Source: Acidaminobacter sp. JC074
Lineage (GTDB): Bacteria; Bacillota; Clostridia; Peptostreptococcales; Acidaminobacteraceae
Length of the DNA stretch: 64,000 nt
Assembly (NCBI RefSeq): GCF_022496765.1
Contig: NZ_VANV01000014.1
Location: forward strand, 62,001 to 126,000
Direction: 5' to 3'
Within the stretch, counting starts at the first letter, position 1; each line of letters begins with the position of its first letter. The notes beneath the pieces are model-generated. The model was not told where the DNA came from. It was given only the letters and a program-made list of their open reading frames with translations, and did no database searches. Shown in pieces: positions 43,591-53,583 of this stretch. Position numbers and translations under genes: made by a program.

Positions 43591-45211
43591 TGAAGTTACT
43601 AATAGATTGTCCAGGTGGTACTATAGGCAATACCTTTTCATCCTTATCAATTCTACATTCTATCAGTAATGGCTCATCTCTCTTTCTTCTTGAAAGCACA
43701 CTTTCAAGCTCTTCTGAATTACTTACACGGTAGGCATTGATACCAAAAGCATGACCGAGTGCAATATAGTCCACTTCGTCATCGATACAAGTTTCAGCAT
43801 ATCTTTCATCTTGGAACATGCCCTGCCACTGTCTAACCATACCAAGAGCCTGGTTATTGAACAGAACAATGGTTACTGGCAACTTATACTTTGATACTGT
43901 TGCAAGCTCATTTAAGTTCATTCTAAAAGAACCATCTCCTGTTATTAAAAGCGATTCCTTATGGCCAACAGAAACACCAATCGCAGCACCTAAGCCAAAG
44001 CCCATGGTACCAAGTCCACCAGATGTTATAAATGATCTTGGGGTCTTGAAATCATAATACTGAGCTGCCCACATTTGATGCTGACCTACATCTGTAGATA
44101 CAACTGCATCCTTAAAGTGTTCATTCAGTGAATCAAATATTTTTTTCGGATGGAATGGACCGATATTTTCTTTAGTTGGCTTGTACTGATGAATTTGGAA
44201 CTTCCACTTATCGCGTTTCTTAACAGACAAACCACGTTCTACTTTTACAAGCAAATCATTTAAATCACCTAAAACAGTCAAATCAGCCTTGATGTTCTTA
44301 CTAAACTCTGTCTTATCAACATCAATATGAACAACCTTGCTTTTTGTAGAAAAGGTTTTGGTATTACCAGTTACACGATCAGAGAACCTAGCTCCAATGG
44401 CCAAAATCAAATCACTGCCTGCTATGGCAAGATTGGTTTCTGGAAAACCATGCATGCCTACTAGGCCAAGTGATAAGTCATGATCCCTAGGAAAAGTCCC
44501 CAAGCCCATCAAGGTGTTACACACAGGAATATCATTTTTGATTGCAAGTTTTCGAAGGGCTTCTGAAGCTTCTCCAAGTTTGACACCTCCACCTGCATAA
44601 ATGATTGGCCTTTCAGCCTTTTCAATAAGCTCAACTACTTCTTTTACCTTGTCAGAATCAGCAAAGTCAAAACTTGCCTTTTCAAATAAAGAGCCGTCAT
44701 GATAAGCTGTTTGTTGTAAGAAAACATCTTTTGGTATGTCAATCAGTACAGGACCCGGTCTGCCACTTTTGGCAATGTGAAAGGCATCGTGTACAGCCTG
44801 TTCTAAGTCTTCTACATTTTTAATCAACATATTGTGTTTGGTAATCTGGAAGGTAACCCCTGTGATATCTATCTCCTGGAAAGAATCCTTTCCTAAAAGA
44901 CCACTTGGTACCTGTCCTGTAATAACAACCAAAGGCACTGAATCCATATAAGCAGTAGCAATACCTGTAATGGTATTGGTTGCACCAGGACCTGAAGTTG
45001 CAATACAGACACCTACTTCACCAGTTGCTCTAGCATAACCGTCTGCTGCATGAACAGCACCCTGTTCATGGGCAGTTCTATAATGCTTAAAGCCACCCAT
45101 TCTATAAAGTGCATCATATAAAGGAATGACCGCACCGCCAGGATAACCAAATAAAACATCTACCCCTTGCTTTTTCAAAGCTTTTAATAATATTTCAGCA
45201 CCATTGTTCAT
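43580..45211 (-). CDS. ilvB: Acetolactate synthase large subunit
   Basis: The 543-residue ThDP enzyme starts at the ATG 45211, which shares one base with the ilvD stop (TAATG) behind GGGAGAAAAAA. It has the N-terminal GYPGGAVIPLYDAL and the catalytic Glu in HEQGAVHAADGYARATG. The ThDP motif is GDGSFRMNLNELATV...VLFNN. It condenses pyruvate to acetolactate (or with 2-oxobutyrate) for Val, Leu and Ile synthesis. The regulatory subunit is probably the small ACT protein at the operon start. Confidence 0.96.
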   Translation of the reverse strand: MNNGAEILLKALKKQGVDVLFGYPGGAVIPLYDALYRMGGFKHYRTAHEQGAVHAADGYARATGEVGVCIATSGPGATNTITGIATAYMDSVPLVVITGQVPSGLLGKDSFQEIDITGVTFQITKHNMLIKNVEDLEQAVHDAFHIAKSGRPGPVLIDIPKDVFLQQTAYHDGSLFEKASFDFADSDKVKEVVELIEKAERPIIYAGGGVKLGEASEALRKLAIKNDIPVCNTLMGLGTFPRDHDLSLGLVGMHGFPETNLAIAGSDLILAIGARFSDRVTGNTKTFSTKSKVVHIDVDKTEFSKNIKADLTVLGDLNDLLVKVERGLSVKKRDKWKFQIHQYKPTKENIGPFHPKKIFDSLNEHFKDAVVSTDVGQHQMWAAQYYDFKTPRSFITSGGLGTMGFGLGAAIGVSVGHKESLLITGDGSFRMNLNELATVSKYKLPVTIVLFNNQALGMVRQWQGMFQDERYAETCIDDEVDYIALGHAFGINAYRVSNSEELESVLSRRKRDEPLLIECRIDKDEKVLPIVPPGQSISNFILG

Positions 45212-46872
45212 TATTTTTTCTCCCAAATTGCTCCCTTTGCTGCCGATGAAACACCTGAACGGTATTTTTCTAAATAGCCAGGATATGATTTATGAATCTG
45301 TTGATGTCTCGATCTTCTAAGAGCGATTTCAGTCACATCTACCAAGAGTTCTAAACGACCTCTAGGTATATCAATTTCAATCAAGTCATCTTCTTCTACA
45401 AAGGCAATCAAGCCACCTTCATAAGCTTCTGGAGAAACATGACCTATGGCTGCACCTCTTGTGCCACCAGAAAATCTACCATCTGTAATTAAAGCCACCG
45501 ATTCATCTAATCCCATACCATTTAATGCAGCAGTCGGTGTTAACATTTCTTGCATACCAGGTCCACCTTTAGGTCCCTCATATCTAATCACAAGAACATC
45601 CCCTTTATTAATACTTCCTTCAAATATGGCTTTTGCGCAATCTTCTTCAGAGTTAAAGATTCTTGCAGGCCCCTTCATAGTCATCATCTCAGGTAATACT
45701 GCTGATTTTTTTACGACCGCCCCGTCTTCAGCTAAATTACCAAATAGTACTTGAATGCCACCCGTTTCACTGTACGGCTTTTCAATTGATCTAATGACCT
45801 CTCGGTCTCTAACAACAACATTTTTAAGTTTGTCTTCTAATACACCTTCTACAGTCATCACATCCATATGTAGTAAAGGACTTAAAGTTTTTAATACACC
45901 ACTGATTCCGCCAGCAGCTTCTAAGTCTTCCATATGATGTGGACCAGCAGGACTCAACCTGCAGATATTCGGTGTTTTTCGACTTATCTCATTAATCTTA
46001 TTAAGGTCTAGTTCAACGCCTGCTTCATGAGCGATGGCTGTTAAGTGTAATACCGTATTGGTTGAACAACCTAAGGCCATATCGGAAACCATTGCATTTT
46101 CAAAAGCCTTTTCAGTCAAGATATCAGAAGGCTTAAGATTCATTTCAAGAAGCTCCATAACCTTGATACCAGCTTCTTTTGCCATTCTCATTCTTTCCAT
46201 ATATACCGCTGGTACTGTTCCATTACCTGAAAGTCCAAGTCCCAATACCTCAGTCATACAGTTCATCGAGTTAGCTGTAAACATGCCAGAACATGAACCA
46301 CATGTCGGACATGCATTGTCCTCAATATCTTTTAACTCCACTTCATCAATTCTACCAGCCTTAAATGCACCAACACCTTCAAAGGCAGATGTTAAATCTA
46401 TGGCTCTACCAGACTTTGTATACCCCTTTAACATAGGGCCACCTGAAATGAAGATACATGGTACATCAAGTCTTGCTGCAGCCATTAACATGCCAGGTAC
46501 CGTTTTGTCACAGTTAGGTATAAATACCAGAGCATCAAAGCCATGAGCTCTTGTCATAATCTCTACACTATCTGCAATTAACTCTCGAGAAGTTAAAGAG
46601 TATTTCATCCCAACATGGTTCATGGCAATACCGTCACAAACCGCTATGGTAGAAAACTCAAATGGTACACCGCCTGCCATTCTCACACCATTTTTTACAG
46701 CTTCAGCAACTTGTCTTAAATGCACATGACCAGGTACTATTTCATTGTATGAATTAACAACACCAATAAAGGGTCTTTTCATCTCATAATCCGTTAAGCC
46801 AAGTGCCTTTAAAAGTGAACGGTGAGGCGTTTTTTCAACGCCTGACTTGACTACTTTACTTCTTATATCCAC
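45211..46872 (-). CDS. ilvD: Dihydroxy-acid dehydratase
   Basis: The 553-residue enzyme has the iron-sulfur ligands in NCDKTVPGM and [18 protein letters not shown] and the C-terminal [19 protein letters not shown]. It converts dihydroxy acids to 2-oxo acids in branched-chain amino acid synthesis. It overlaps ilvC by 10 bases. Confidence 0.97.
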   Translation of the reverse strand: MDIRSKVVKSGVEKTPHRSLLKALGLTDYEMKRPFIGVVNSYNEIVPGHVHLRQVAEAVKNGVRMAGGVPFEFSTIAVCDGIAMNHVGMKYSLTSRELIADSVEIMTRAHGFDALVFIPNCDKTVPGMLMAAARLDVPCIFISGGPMLKGYTKSGRAIDLTSAFEGVGAFKAGRIDEVELKDIEDNACPTCGSCSGMFTANSMNCMTEVLGLGLSGNGTVPAVYMERMRMAKEAGIKVMELLEMNLKPSDILTEKAFENAMVSDMALGCSTNTVLHLTAIAHEAGVELDLNKINEISRKTPNICRLSPAGPHHMEDLEAAGGISGVLKTLSPLLHMDVMTVEGVLEDKLKNVVVRDREVIRSIEKPYSETGGIQVLFGNLAEDGAVVKKSAVLPEMMTMKGPARIFNSEEDCAKAIFEGSINKGDVLVIRYEGPKGGPGMQEMLTPTAALNGMGLDESVALITDGRFSGGTRGAAIGHVSPEAYEGGLIAFVEEDDLIEIDIPRGRLELLVDVTEIALRRSRHQQIHKSYPGYLEKYRSGVSSAAKGAIWEKK

Positions 46873-47846
46873 GACATCATTCCTCTTAGCTTTTGTCCAA
46901 CTTCTACAATATCATGCTCTAGTTCTTGCTTCTTAATAGCATTAAACTGTGGTCTGTTGATTTTATTTTCGTTTAACCAGTTTTTAGCAAACTCACCATT
47001 TTGAATTTCAGCTAAAACTGACTTCATTTCATCTCTAGTTTCATTGTTTACGATTCTCTTACCAACCATGTAATCACCATACTCAGCTGTATCACTTACA
47101 GAGTATCTCATCTTCTCAAAACCACCCTCATAAAGTAAATCTACGATTAACTTTAACTCATGTAGACATTCAAAGTAGGCAATTTCTTTTTGGTAACCAG
47201 CATCTACTAAAGTATCAAAACCAGCTTTAATAAGCTCAGTAACACCACCACACAATACAGCTTGTTCACCGAATAAATCTGTTTCTGTCTCTTCTTTAAA
47301 AGTTGTTTCAATAACACCTGCTCTAGTTGCACCAATACCCTTAGCATATGCAAGACCTTTGTCTTTAGCTGTTTTGGTATAATCTTGGTAAACTGCTAAT
47401 AAACCAGGTACACCTTTGCCTTCTTGGTAAACTCGTCTTACTAAATGACCAGGACCCTTAGGCGCTACCATAAATACATCTACGTTTTCTGGTGGTGTGA
47501 TTTGACCATAGTGAATGTTAAAGCCATGTGCAAATACCAAAGCATCACCATCATCTAAATTTGCCTTTACCTCAGCTTCATAAACATCTCTTTGTCTTTC
47601 ATCCGGGATAAGCATCATAACCACTTGAGAAGACTTGCAAGCTTCTGCAACGGGCATAACTGTTAAACCTTCAGCTTCAGCTTTAGCCTTAGACTTTGAA
47701 CCTTCATAAAGACCAACTACCACATCTACACCTGATTCCTTTAAGTTAAGTGCATGTGCATGACCTTGTGATCCATAACCGATTACTGCTACTTTTTTAC
47801 CCTCTAATACTTTTAAGTCACTGTCACCATTGTAATACATTTTCAT
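46863..47846 (-). CDS. ilvC: Ketol-acid reductoisomerase
   Basis: The 327-residue class I enzyme has the NADPH-binding [21 protein letters not shown], the metal-binding Glu residues in [15 protein letters not shown] and [16 protein letters not shown]. It converts acetolactate to dihydroxyisovalerate. It starts one base after the small ACT gene. Confidence 0.97.
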   Translation of the reverse strand: MKMYYNGDSDLKVLEGKKVAVIGYGSQGHAHALNLKESGVDVVVGLYEGSKSKAKAEAEGLTVMPVAEACKSSQVVMMLIPDERQRDVYEAEVKANLDDGDALVFAHGFNIHYGQITPPENVDVFMVAPKGPGHLVRRVYQEGKGVPGLLAVYQDYTKTAKDKGLAYAKGIGATRAGVIETTFKEETETDLFGEQAVLCGGVTELIKAGFDTLVDAGYQKEIAYFECLHELKLIVDLLYEGGFEKMRYSVSDTAEYGDYMVGKRIVNNETRDEMKSVLAEIQNGEFAKNWLNENKINRPQFNAIKKQELEHDIVEVGQKLRGMMSWI

Positions 47847-47847
47847 T

Positions 47848-48087
47848 TTAAAACTCCTCCATTAATTCAACATCTCTAATTCCCACAATTTTTTCTAAAT
47901 GAGCCATTGCTCTGTTAAAACTTAAATCACTTGAGTCTTGCAGTCTAATCTCTAATTTGGAACAGGCATTAGGCGGTGATGACATCTTTACATCACTGAC
48001 CGTGAATTCTTTCCTTCTCAGTACACCAACAACCTTTAAGAGTGTATCCACACCGTGATCTGCTTTTGCTTGTAAAAATTTTTCCAT
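47848..48087 (-). CDS. ilvN: Small ACT-domain subunit, probably acetolactate synthase regulatory subunit
   Basis: The 79-residue protein is a single ACT-like unit ([25 protein letters not shown]...LEIRLQDS) of the length of IlvM rather than the 160-residue IlvN. It is the first gene after the T-box leader and behind GGAGGAAACG. Binding to IlvB and feedback control by valine are inferred from context. It is far from ilvB in the operon (order ilvN-C-D-B), which is uncommon. Confidence 0.75.
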   Translation of the reverse strand: MEKFLQAKADHGVDTLLKVVGVLRRKEFTVSDVKMSSPPNACSKLEIRLQDSSDLSFNRAMAHLEKIVGIRDVELMEEF

Positions 48088-48116
48088 CGTTTCCTCCTTC
48101 TGTAAAATTTGATATT

Positions 48117-48171
48117 AAAAAAAGACTCTTCTATCTCTACGAACCTAAATTCATAAAGATAAAAGAATCTT
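48117..48171 (-). terminator. Terminator of the gene-proximal T-box leader
   Basis: An 18-bp stem (48122-48139 with 48154-48171, three G-U pairs on the minus strand) is followed by seven T. It stands about 30 bases before ilvN and is the only strong terminator in the leader. Confidence 0.8.
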
Positions 48172-48358
48172 CTTGTAGTCCGTCAGGTCGCAAGCCAATC
48201 TTGTTCAACCATATAGTCCTGTAACGGGGACAGCCGTTTTACCCTACTAACTGTTCAGGCAAACTGCTCAGGAGCTACCATTCTATACTAACCTGTGTCA
48301 ATTTTCACCAACCATTGACTCTCTACAACAGATCTTCAGTATTTTTCTTCTCCATCAA
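48172..48358 (-). ncRNA. Gene-proximal T-box stem I region, apparent Val (GTA) specifier
   Basis: On the minus strand, GATGGAG at the stem I base, the AG-bulge/distal loop AGAGAGTCAATGGTTGGTG and the paired arms ATACT/AGTAT frame a specifier loop ending in GGTAGCTCC. Aligned with the distal copy, the codon is GTA at 48276-48278, followed by a purine. A second hairpin element TATATGGTTGAACAAGATTG is shared with the distal copy. The canonical GGTGGNACCGCG T-box core is absent here. Confidence 0.7.
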
Positions 48359-48382
48359 AGCATTTATATAGGTCCGGGATTT

Positions 48383-48612
48383 TAGAGACGAATTCTAAAT
48401 CCGCGGTACCACTCTAATTACACATACGTGTCTCTCTTACTCAGGTCGCAAGCTAATCTTGTTCAACCATATAGCCATTTAACGGTGGCAGGCGGCATCG
48501 TCTACATATCGACGAGCAGTTCAGGAGTGATTTAAGTAAAAGTCTTATTTATCATCTTTCAGCAAACGATGACTCTCTGCAAAACAGTTTCTATTACTTC
48601 TGTCTCCATCAA
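48383..48612 (-). ncRNA. Distal T-box element, apparent Ile (ATC) specifier
   Basis: The minus strand shows GATGGAGACAG at the base of stem I, AGAGAGTCATCG in the distal loop, a specifier loop ending in AAATCACTCC (ATC at 48529-48531) and the stem element TATATGGTTGAACAAG. The T-box core AGAGTGGTACCGCGG (48401-48415) is canonical. The hairpin after it closes with TCTCT but lacks a T tract. Confidence 0.85.
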
Positions 48613-48634
48613 AACATTTGATTTATTAATAGCA

Positions 48635-48663
48635 ATTATACATATACCACATTTGGGTGTCAA
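48635..48663 (-). promoter_or_regulatory. Consensus promoter of the ilv operon
   Basis: TTGACA (48658-48663) and TATAAT (48635-48640) are exactly 17 bases apart on the minus strand, a full sigma-A consensus. Such a strong promoter fits control by attenuation in the leader. Confidence 0.85.
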
Positions 48664-48763
48664 CACTTTTTTTATAATTATTTATAAGAATGTATAAATA
48701 CTGATTTGAACGAACAATTCAGAAAACTTAAAATTCTATTACATCTTGCAATTTTATCTCAAT

Positions 48764-48795
48764 TAAAAAAAATGTGTAGCACTTGCTACACATTT
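48764..48795 (-). terminator. Terminator of the AI-2E family gene
   Basis: An 11-bp perfect stem (48770-48780 with 48785-48795) is followed on the minus strand by a T run. It overlaps the end of the coding region. Confidence 0.8.
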
Positions 48796-49889
48796 AGTTT
48801 TTTCTCTTTCAATGTATTGTCGACATACTCTTCAATTAGAGTCTTGAAAAGCACCACAACTGGCACACCAATAAGCATACCTACAACACCTGCAATTGCA
48901 CCACCAGCGGTTACTGAAACAATAATCCAGAAAGCGCCAACACCCACCTTGTCACCCAAGATCTTAGGTCCTAAAATCAGACCATCAAACTGTTGTAAAG
49001 CAACAATAAGTGCAATGACAATAAACACTTGGACGAATGTTCCACTTGCCAAAGTAATCAAAACAGCAGGAACTGCCCCAATAAACGGTCCGAAATATGG
49101 AATAATATTCGTCACACCAACAAAGAAGCCAATAGCTGCTGCATTTGGTATCTTGAAGATCCACATCAAAATGAAACATAAAACACCAATTATTGCAGAA
49201 TCAATGATTTTACCAACGAAGAAGGCTGAGAATATTTCATCACTTTTTCTAGTGATTCTTAGGAGTTCATCAGCTGTATCTTTCTCAAAAATGGCATAGT
49301 TAAGTCTTTTTACACGACTGATTAAATCGGCCTTTCCACCCAACATATACAAGCCCACAATAAAGGCCATAAAGAATGAATAAATACCTGACGATGCGCC
49401 TCCAAGTGCTATCAATGCACCATTTAAAATAGATGTTGTCAAGGTTCCTAAAGTTGATAGAATCGATTGTAAAGATGACTCAATAGTTGTTATAACTTGA
49501 TCAGCTAAATTACTATTAATCCTATTTAAAAGGTTTTGCAAGAATGTAAAATCAAAACCTCCATCTACAAGATTTGTAATTTTACCAACTATATCTGTAA
49601 TAGAATTTACCAAACTTGGTATCAAGACTGAACCCATTAGAATCAGCATACCGATAATGATGAAAACAGATATTAAAATCGAGAATCCTCGACGAATCTT
49701 TCCCTTACTAATTTCAGTAATAAATCTGACCATCGGATCCATTAGATAGGCAATAACAAAACCTCCGATGACTGGAGATAAGGCCTTTTTTACTAATGGA
49801 AACAAATCATAATTACTTAAAACGTAATAGAATAAAATACCACCAAACACAAGTAAGGCGATAAAGCTTCTTTGATTAAATTTCTTCAT
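48786..49889 (-). CDS. AI-2E family transporter (PerM/YtvI-like)
   Basis: The 367-residue membrane protein has about eight hydrophobic segments and the family-typical ITNIIPYFGPFIGAVPA and GVGAFWIIVSVTAGGAIAGVVGMLIGVP near the C-terminus. Members include AI-2 exporters, Na/Li-H antiporters and YtvI-like proteins of unknown substrate. It stands alone between terminators. AAGGAGGAAAT precedes the ATG. Confidence 0.85.
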   Translation of the reverse strand: MKKFNQRSFIALLVFGGILFYYVLSNYDLFPLVKKALSPVIGGFVIAYLMDPMVRFITEISKGKIRRGFSILISVFIIIGMLILMGSVLIPSLVNSITDIVGKITNLVDGGFDFTFLQNLLNRINSNLADQVITTIESSLQSILSTLGTLTTSILNGALIALGGASSGIYSFFMAFIVGLYMLGGKADLISRVKRLNYAIFEKDTADELLRITRKSDEIFSAFFVGKIIDSAIIGVLCFILMWIFKIPNAAAIGFFVGVTNIIPYFGPFIGAVPAVLITLASGTFVQVFIVIALIVALQQFDGLILGPKILGDKVGVGAFWIIVSVTAGGAIAGVVGMLIGVPVVVLFKTLIEEYVDNTLKEKKLNV

Positions 49890-49970
49890 ATTTCCTCCTT
49901 AAGAATATTGTAAAGTATAAAGATAACAAGAACAATAAATAATCCTTACAAATTCCTTAAGTTATTATAA

Positions 49971-49990
49971 AAGCGCTCATAAGAGCGCTT
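49971..49990 (-). terminator. Terminator of the transketolase genes
   Basis: A perfect 8-bp GC-rich stem (49971-49978 with 49983-49990) is followed by TTTATAATAA on the minus strand. Confidence 0.7.
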
Positions 49991-49992
49991 AA

Positions 49993-50919
49993 TTACAATA
50001 CTTCTTTAACTGCTTTTACAATATCATTAGCTGTTAAGCCATACTTCTCAAGAAGTTCAGCTGGCGTACCAGACTCACCAAATGTGTCTTTCACACCAAT
50101 TCTTCTCATCTTAGTAGGATGGTTTTCAACCAATACTTCTGCTACTGCAGAACCCAAACCACCAAAGATAGTGTGTTCTTCTGCTGTAACAATTGCCTTT
50201 GTTTCCTTAGCAGCCTTAATGACTGCTTCATTATCTAAAGGCTTAATTGTATGCATATCAATGATTCTAACACTGATGCCTTCAGCTTCTAAAGTTTCAG
50301 CAGCATCCATCGCTTCAGCAATCATGATACCAGTTGCAATAATTGTAACGTCAGTACCTTCTTTGATTGTGTTGGCTTTACCAATTTCAATCTTAGAATC
50401 TTCATTGTATACCACTGGAACAGGTGCTCTACCAAGTCTTACATAAACAGGACCATCGTAAGCAACAGCTGCTTCAATAATCTTGTCAGCAGATACTGCA
50501 TCAGCAGGATTTAATACAACCATATTTGGAATAGATCTCATTAAAGCTAAATCTTCGATCGCTTGATGAGATGCACCATCAGCACCAACTGTTAAACCTG
50601 CATGCGTTGCACACACCTTAACATTTAAGTTTGGATAACAGATAGCATTTCTAATAATTTCAAATGCACGACCAGCAGCAAACATAGCAAAAGTCGACAT
50701 AAATGGAATTTTACCAGTTGTAGCTAGACCAGCAGAAATACCAGCAAGGTTTTGCTCAGCAATACCTACATTGATGAATCTCTCTGGGCACACTTTCTTA
50801 AATTCAGCTGTTTTAGTTGATTTTGATAAATCGGCATCTAAAACAACAATATTTTTGTTTTCTAAACCTAAACGTGCTAAAGACTTACCATAAGCTTCAC
50901 GTGTTGCAATCTTACTCAT
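49993..50919 (-). CDS. Transketolase, C-terminal subunit
   Basis: The 308-residue protein corresponds to the C-terminal half of transketolase (pyrimidine-binding plus C-terminal domains), with the catalytic Glu region FINVGIAEQNLAGISAGLA and TAEEHTIFGGLGSAVAEVL. I use the ATG at 50919 behind AGGAGGTGCTC. It overlaps the N-terminal half gene by 8 bases; the two chains should assemble into one thiamine-diphosphate enzyme of the pentose phosphate pathway. Confidence 0.93.
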   Translation of the reverse strand: MSKIATREAYGKSLARLGLENKNIVVLDADLSKSTKTAEFKKVCPERFINVGIAEQNLAGISAGLATTGKIPFMSTFAMFAAGRAFEIIRNAICYPNLNVKVCATHAGLTVGADGASHQAIEDLALMRSIPNMVVLNPADAVSADKIIEAAVAYDGPVYVRLGRAPVPVVYNEDSKIEIGKANTIKEGTDVTIIATGIMIAEAMDAAETLEAEGISVRIIDMHTIKPLDNEAVIKAAKETKAIVTAEEHTIFGGLGSAVAEVLVENHPTKMRRIGVKDTFGESGTPAELLEKYGLTANDIVKAVKEVL

Positions 50920-51733
50920 GAGCACCTCCTAATTCAGAAATCGCTTGTTCTGTCTGCTCTTTATTTGGTGCAGAACCATGCCAAGAAGCTTCACCTTCCA
51001 TAAATGACACGCCCTTACCCTTAACTGTTTGTGCAATTAAAACAGAAGGCTTGCCTTTAGTTTCTTTCGCTTCCTTGAATGCAGCTTGAATTGCTTCTAA
51101 GTCATGACCATCTACGTGGATAACATGCCAGCCAAAGCTTTCAAACTTCTTATCTACAGGCTTAATGCCCATAACTTCTTCGTTTGCACCATCAATTTGT
51201 AAACCATTGTAGTCAAGCATTGCACATAAGTTATCTAACTTATAGTGTGCAGCACTCATTGCTGCTTCCCAAATTAAACCTTCATTTAATTCGCCATCAC
51301 CTAAAAGTGCGTAAGTTCTGTATGAAGCGTCGTCTAACTTAGCAGAAAGCGCCATACCAACTGAAGCTGAAAAACCTTGACCTAAAGAACCTGTAGACAT
51401 ATCTACGCCAGGAATATAAGTCATATTTGGGTGACCTTGAAGCATGTGACCCATTTTTCTTAATTGTACAAGCTCTGATGGATCAAAGAATCCTCTTCTT
51501 GCAAGTGTTGAATACAACACAGGTGCCGCATGTCCCTTAGAAAGAACAAAACGGTCTCTAGAAGCCATATCTGCTTCATTTGGATCGATGTTCATCTCAT
51601 CAAAATAAAGAACAGTCATTAAGTCTGCTGATGATAATGAACCGCCTGGATGACCAGAACCTGCTGCATGAACCATTTCAACAATATCTTGTCTAATCTG
51701 GCTAGCAACGCCTTTCATTTCGCCTAAATTCAT
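50912..51733 (-). CDS. Transketolase, N-terminal subunit
   Basis: The 273-residue protein starts at the ATG 51733 (GGAGGAAAACA). It has the GSGHPGGSLSSADLMTVLYF motif and the ThDP-binding GDGELNEGLIWEAAMSAAHYKLDNL...DYNGLQIDG. It forms the diphosphate-binding half of a split transketolase. Confidence 0.94.
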   Translation of the reverse strand: MNLGEMKGVASQIRQDIVEMVHAAGSGHPGGSLSSADLMTVLYFDEMNIDPNEADMASRDRFVLSKGHAAPVLYSTLARRGFFDPSELVQLRKMGHMLQGHPNMTYIPGVDMSTGSLGQGFSASVGMALSAKLDDASYRTYALLGDGELNEGLIWEAAMSAAHYKLDNLCAMLDYNGLQIDGANEEVMGIKPVDKKFESFGWHVIHVDGHDLEAIQAAFKEAKETKGKPSVLIAQTVKGKGVSFMEGEASWHGSAPNKEQTEQAISELGGAHE

Positions 51734-51755
51734 TGTTTTCCTCCATTTATATAGT

Positions 51756-52487
51756 TTACCCATTACGTGATAAAAGAACTTTTAATAAAAATTGAGGTAA
51801 CACCAAGCTTCTCTTGATACGACTCGGATTGGTAATGACTCTGTAGAACCATTCCATACCAATTGATCTAAATATCTTAGGTGCTCTCTTAACAGCGCCT
51901 GCCCATACATCTAATGAGCCACCGACACCCATAGAAACTCTTACATTCAGAATTTTACGGTGTTTGTACATCCATTTTTCCTGTTTAGGCGCTCCCATTG
52001 CTACGAATAAAATATCAGGTTTTACTTCATTGATTTTATCAACGATTTTTAATTCTTCGGCTTCATCAAAGAAACCATCATGATAGCCTGCAATAACAAG
52101 ATTTGGATAAGCTTCTTTGATGTTATTAGCAGCTTTTTCCACATTCTCATTACTCGACCCTAGTAAGTATATCGATTTTTTAGCATTATTGCAATACTTC
52201 AAAATACTTTCCATCATTTCTATACCTGGTAATCTCTGTTCAAGACCCAATTTCTTAATTCTTGACGCCATAATAATACCAATACCATCAGGAATTACCA
52301 AATCCCCCTCTGCCAGGATATCCTTATATTCCAAATCCTTTTGTGCCATCATAACAATTTCAGGATTTGGTGTAAAAATCATTGAATATGTTTTTCTATT
52401 TAGGAGATATAGAAATCTTTTAAAAGCACCATCTTCATCTACTTTATGAAATTTCACTCCAAATAGTTTTACAATATTATCATCCAT
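51756..52487 (-). CDS. WecG/TagA/CpsF-family glycosyltransferase
   Basis: The 243-residue protein has the GT26 signatures FTPNPEIVMMAQKD, GDLVIPDGIGIIMAS, LPGIEMM and ILFVAMGAPKQEKWMYKHR. TagA-type enzymes add N-acetylmannosamine to undecaprenyl-linked GlcNAc at the start of wall polymer synthesis. The adjacent csaB supports synthesis of a pyruvylated secondary wall polymer, but the exact sugar is inferred. Confidence 0.88.
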   Translation of the reverse strand: MDDNIVKLFGVKFHKVDEDGAFKRFLYLLNRKTYSMIFTPNPEIVMMAQKDLEYKDILAEGDLVIPDGIGIIMASRIKKLGLEQRLPGIEMMESILKYCNNAKKSIYLLGSSNENVEKAANNIKEAYPNLVIAGYHDGFFDEAEELKIVDKINEVKPDILFVAMGAPKQEKWMYKHRKILNVRVSMGVGGSLDVWAGAVKRAPKIFRSIGMEWFYRVITNPSRIKRSLVLPQFLLKVLLSRNG

Positions 52488-52495
52488 AAAAACCT

Positions 52496-53581
52496 CTAAT
52501 CTATCATAGCTTCAATACTGCTATTGTACTTTGTAAGTAGTACCTTATACTTAAACACATCACTTTTCAACCTATTTTTGATTGCTTGACTGTTGTCCAA
52601 ATGATGGTGAATCTTGTCGGCTAATAAATCTGTTTGCATATCATCAATACTACAAACAGCTTCTTCATGTATCGACTCTAAAAATGCATCGATTTTAGGA
52701 TCGTAAGTAATCCCTACCATCGGCGTTTCAGACACAGCTGAGAAAATCAAAGCATGTAATCTAACGCTGACCAAAACATCTACAGCTTCTACAATACTGA
52801 ATATTTCACTAACATTGTGTTTTTCATTAATACTGATAAGTTCATGAGAAGACTTTTCTATAATTTTTTCTATTAAAGACAAGTCCTCAGAATAATGAAA
52901 AGGAATCAAAACGATGTTACAAGGCTCTTGTTTTAGCTTGTCTATGACAGCTACAAAATCGTCTGTCACATCTTTAACTTTCGACCCCTTAACAGCAAAA
53001 CCAATGGTCTTAAGATTCGGATCGAAGTTACCGTACTTCTTAAATAAGTTTAGACCAAGCTCTGAACCAAATTTCTTAAAACTGATAACAGGATCAGCTG
53101 TAACATCAATCCTATATGGTTTTACGCCATAAGATATCAATTCTTCTTTTGAATACTTATCTCTTACACTGATACAAGCTGCCCTGTTAAAAACAAACTG
53201 TACCAGTTTCTTGCTTCTTTTTCTATAAATCGGACCAATGCCATGAGAAAAAATAATGGTTTTCTTCTTAAAAATCATGGCAACAAAATAAATAAACAAA
53301 TAATAATAGATACTGAGTCTACCTGTAGACTCCTGTAAAAGACTACCACCACCACTGATTAAAATATCAGATTGGTAAATGGTCTTTATTACTTTAAAAA
53401 TACTTGATCTATCGACAGTTTTAACATTAAAGTTTCTTGCAGTCTCCTCTGGTCGCTGTGACAGTACCGTCAACTCAATGTCTTTATCCATCTTATTAAA
53501 TTCTGTAAGCATGGCTTTCAAAATGGCTTCATCACCAATATTTCCAAAACCATGATAGCCAGAAATGACTAACTTCTTCAT
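52496..53581 (-). CDS. csaB: Polysaccharide pyruvyl transferase CsaB
   Basis: The 361-residue protein has the N-terminal SGYHGFGNIGDEAILKAML and the pyruvyl-transferase motifs LISGGGSLLQ and VSVRLHALIFSA. CsaB adds ketal pyruvate to secondary wall polymers, which then anchor SLH-domain S-layer proteins. It sits between DUF5693 and the glycosyltransferase, a recurring clostridial arrangement. Confidence 0.9.
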   Translation of the reverse strand: MKKLVISGYHGFGNIGDEAILKAMLTEFNKMDKDIELTVLSQRPEETARNFNVKTVDRSSIFKVIKTIYQSDILISGGGSLLQESTGRLSIYYYLFIYFVAMIFKKKTIIFSHGIGPIYRKRSKKLVQFVFNRAACISVRDKYSKEELISYGVKPYRIDVTADPVISFKKFGSELGLNLFKKYGNFDPNLKTIGFAVKGSKVKDVTDDFVAVIDKLKQEPCNIVLIPFHYSEDLSLIEKIIEKSSHELISINEKHNVSEIFSIVEAVDVLVSVRLHALIFSAVSETPMVGITYDPKIDAFLESIHEEAVCSIDDMQTDLLADKIHHHLDNSQAIKNRLKSDVFKYKVLLTKYNSSIEAMID

Positions 53582-53583
53582 AC

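Noticed and set aside
46034-46546. 170-codon plus-strand frame
   Set aside because: It is antisense to ilvD, a clearly intact and conserved enzyme gene.
48706-49299. 197-codon plus-strand frame
   Set aside because: It is antisense to the AI-2E family gene, begins inside the intergenic AT-rich stretch and shows no family features.
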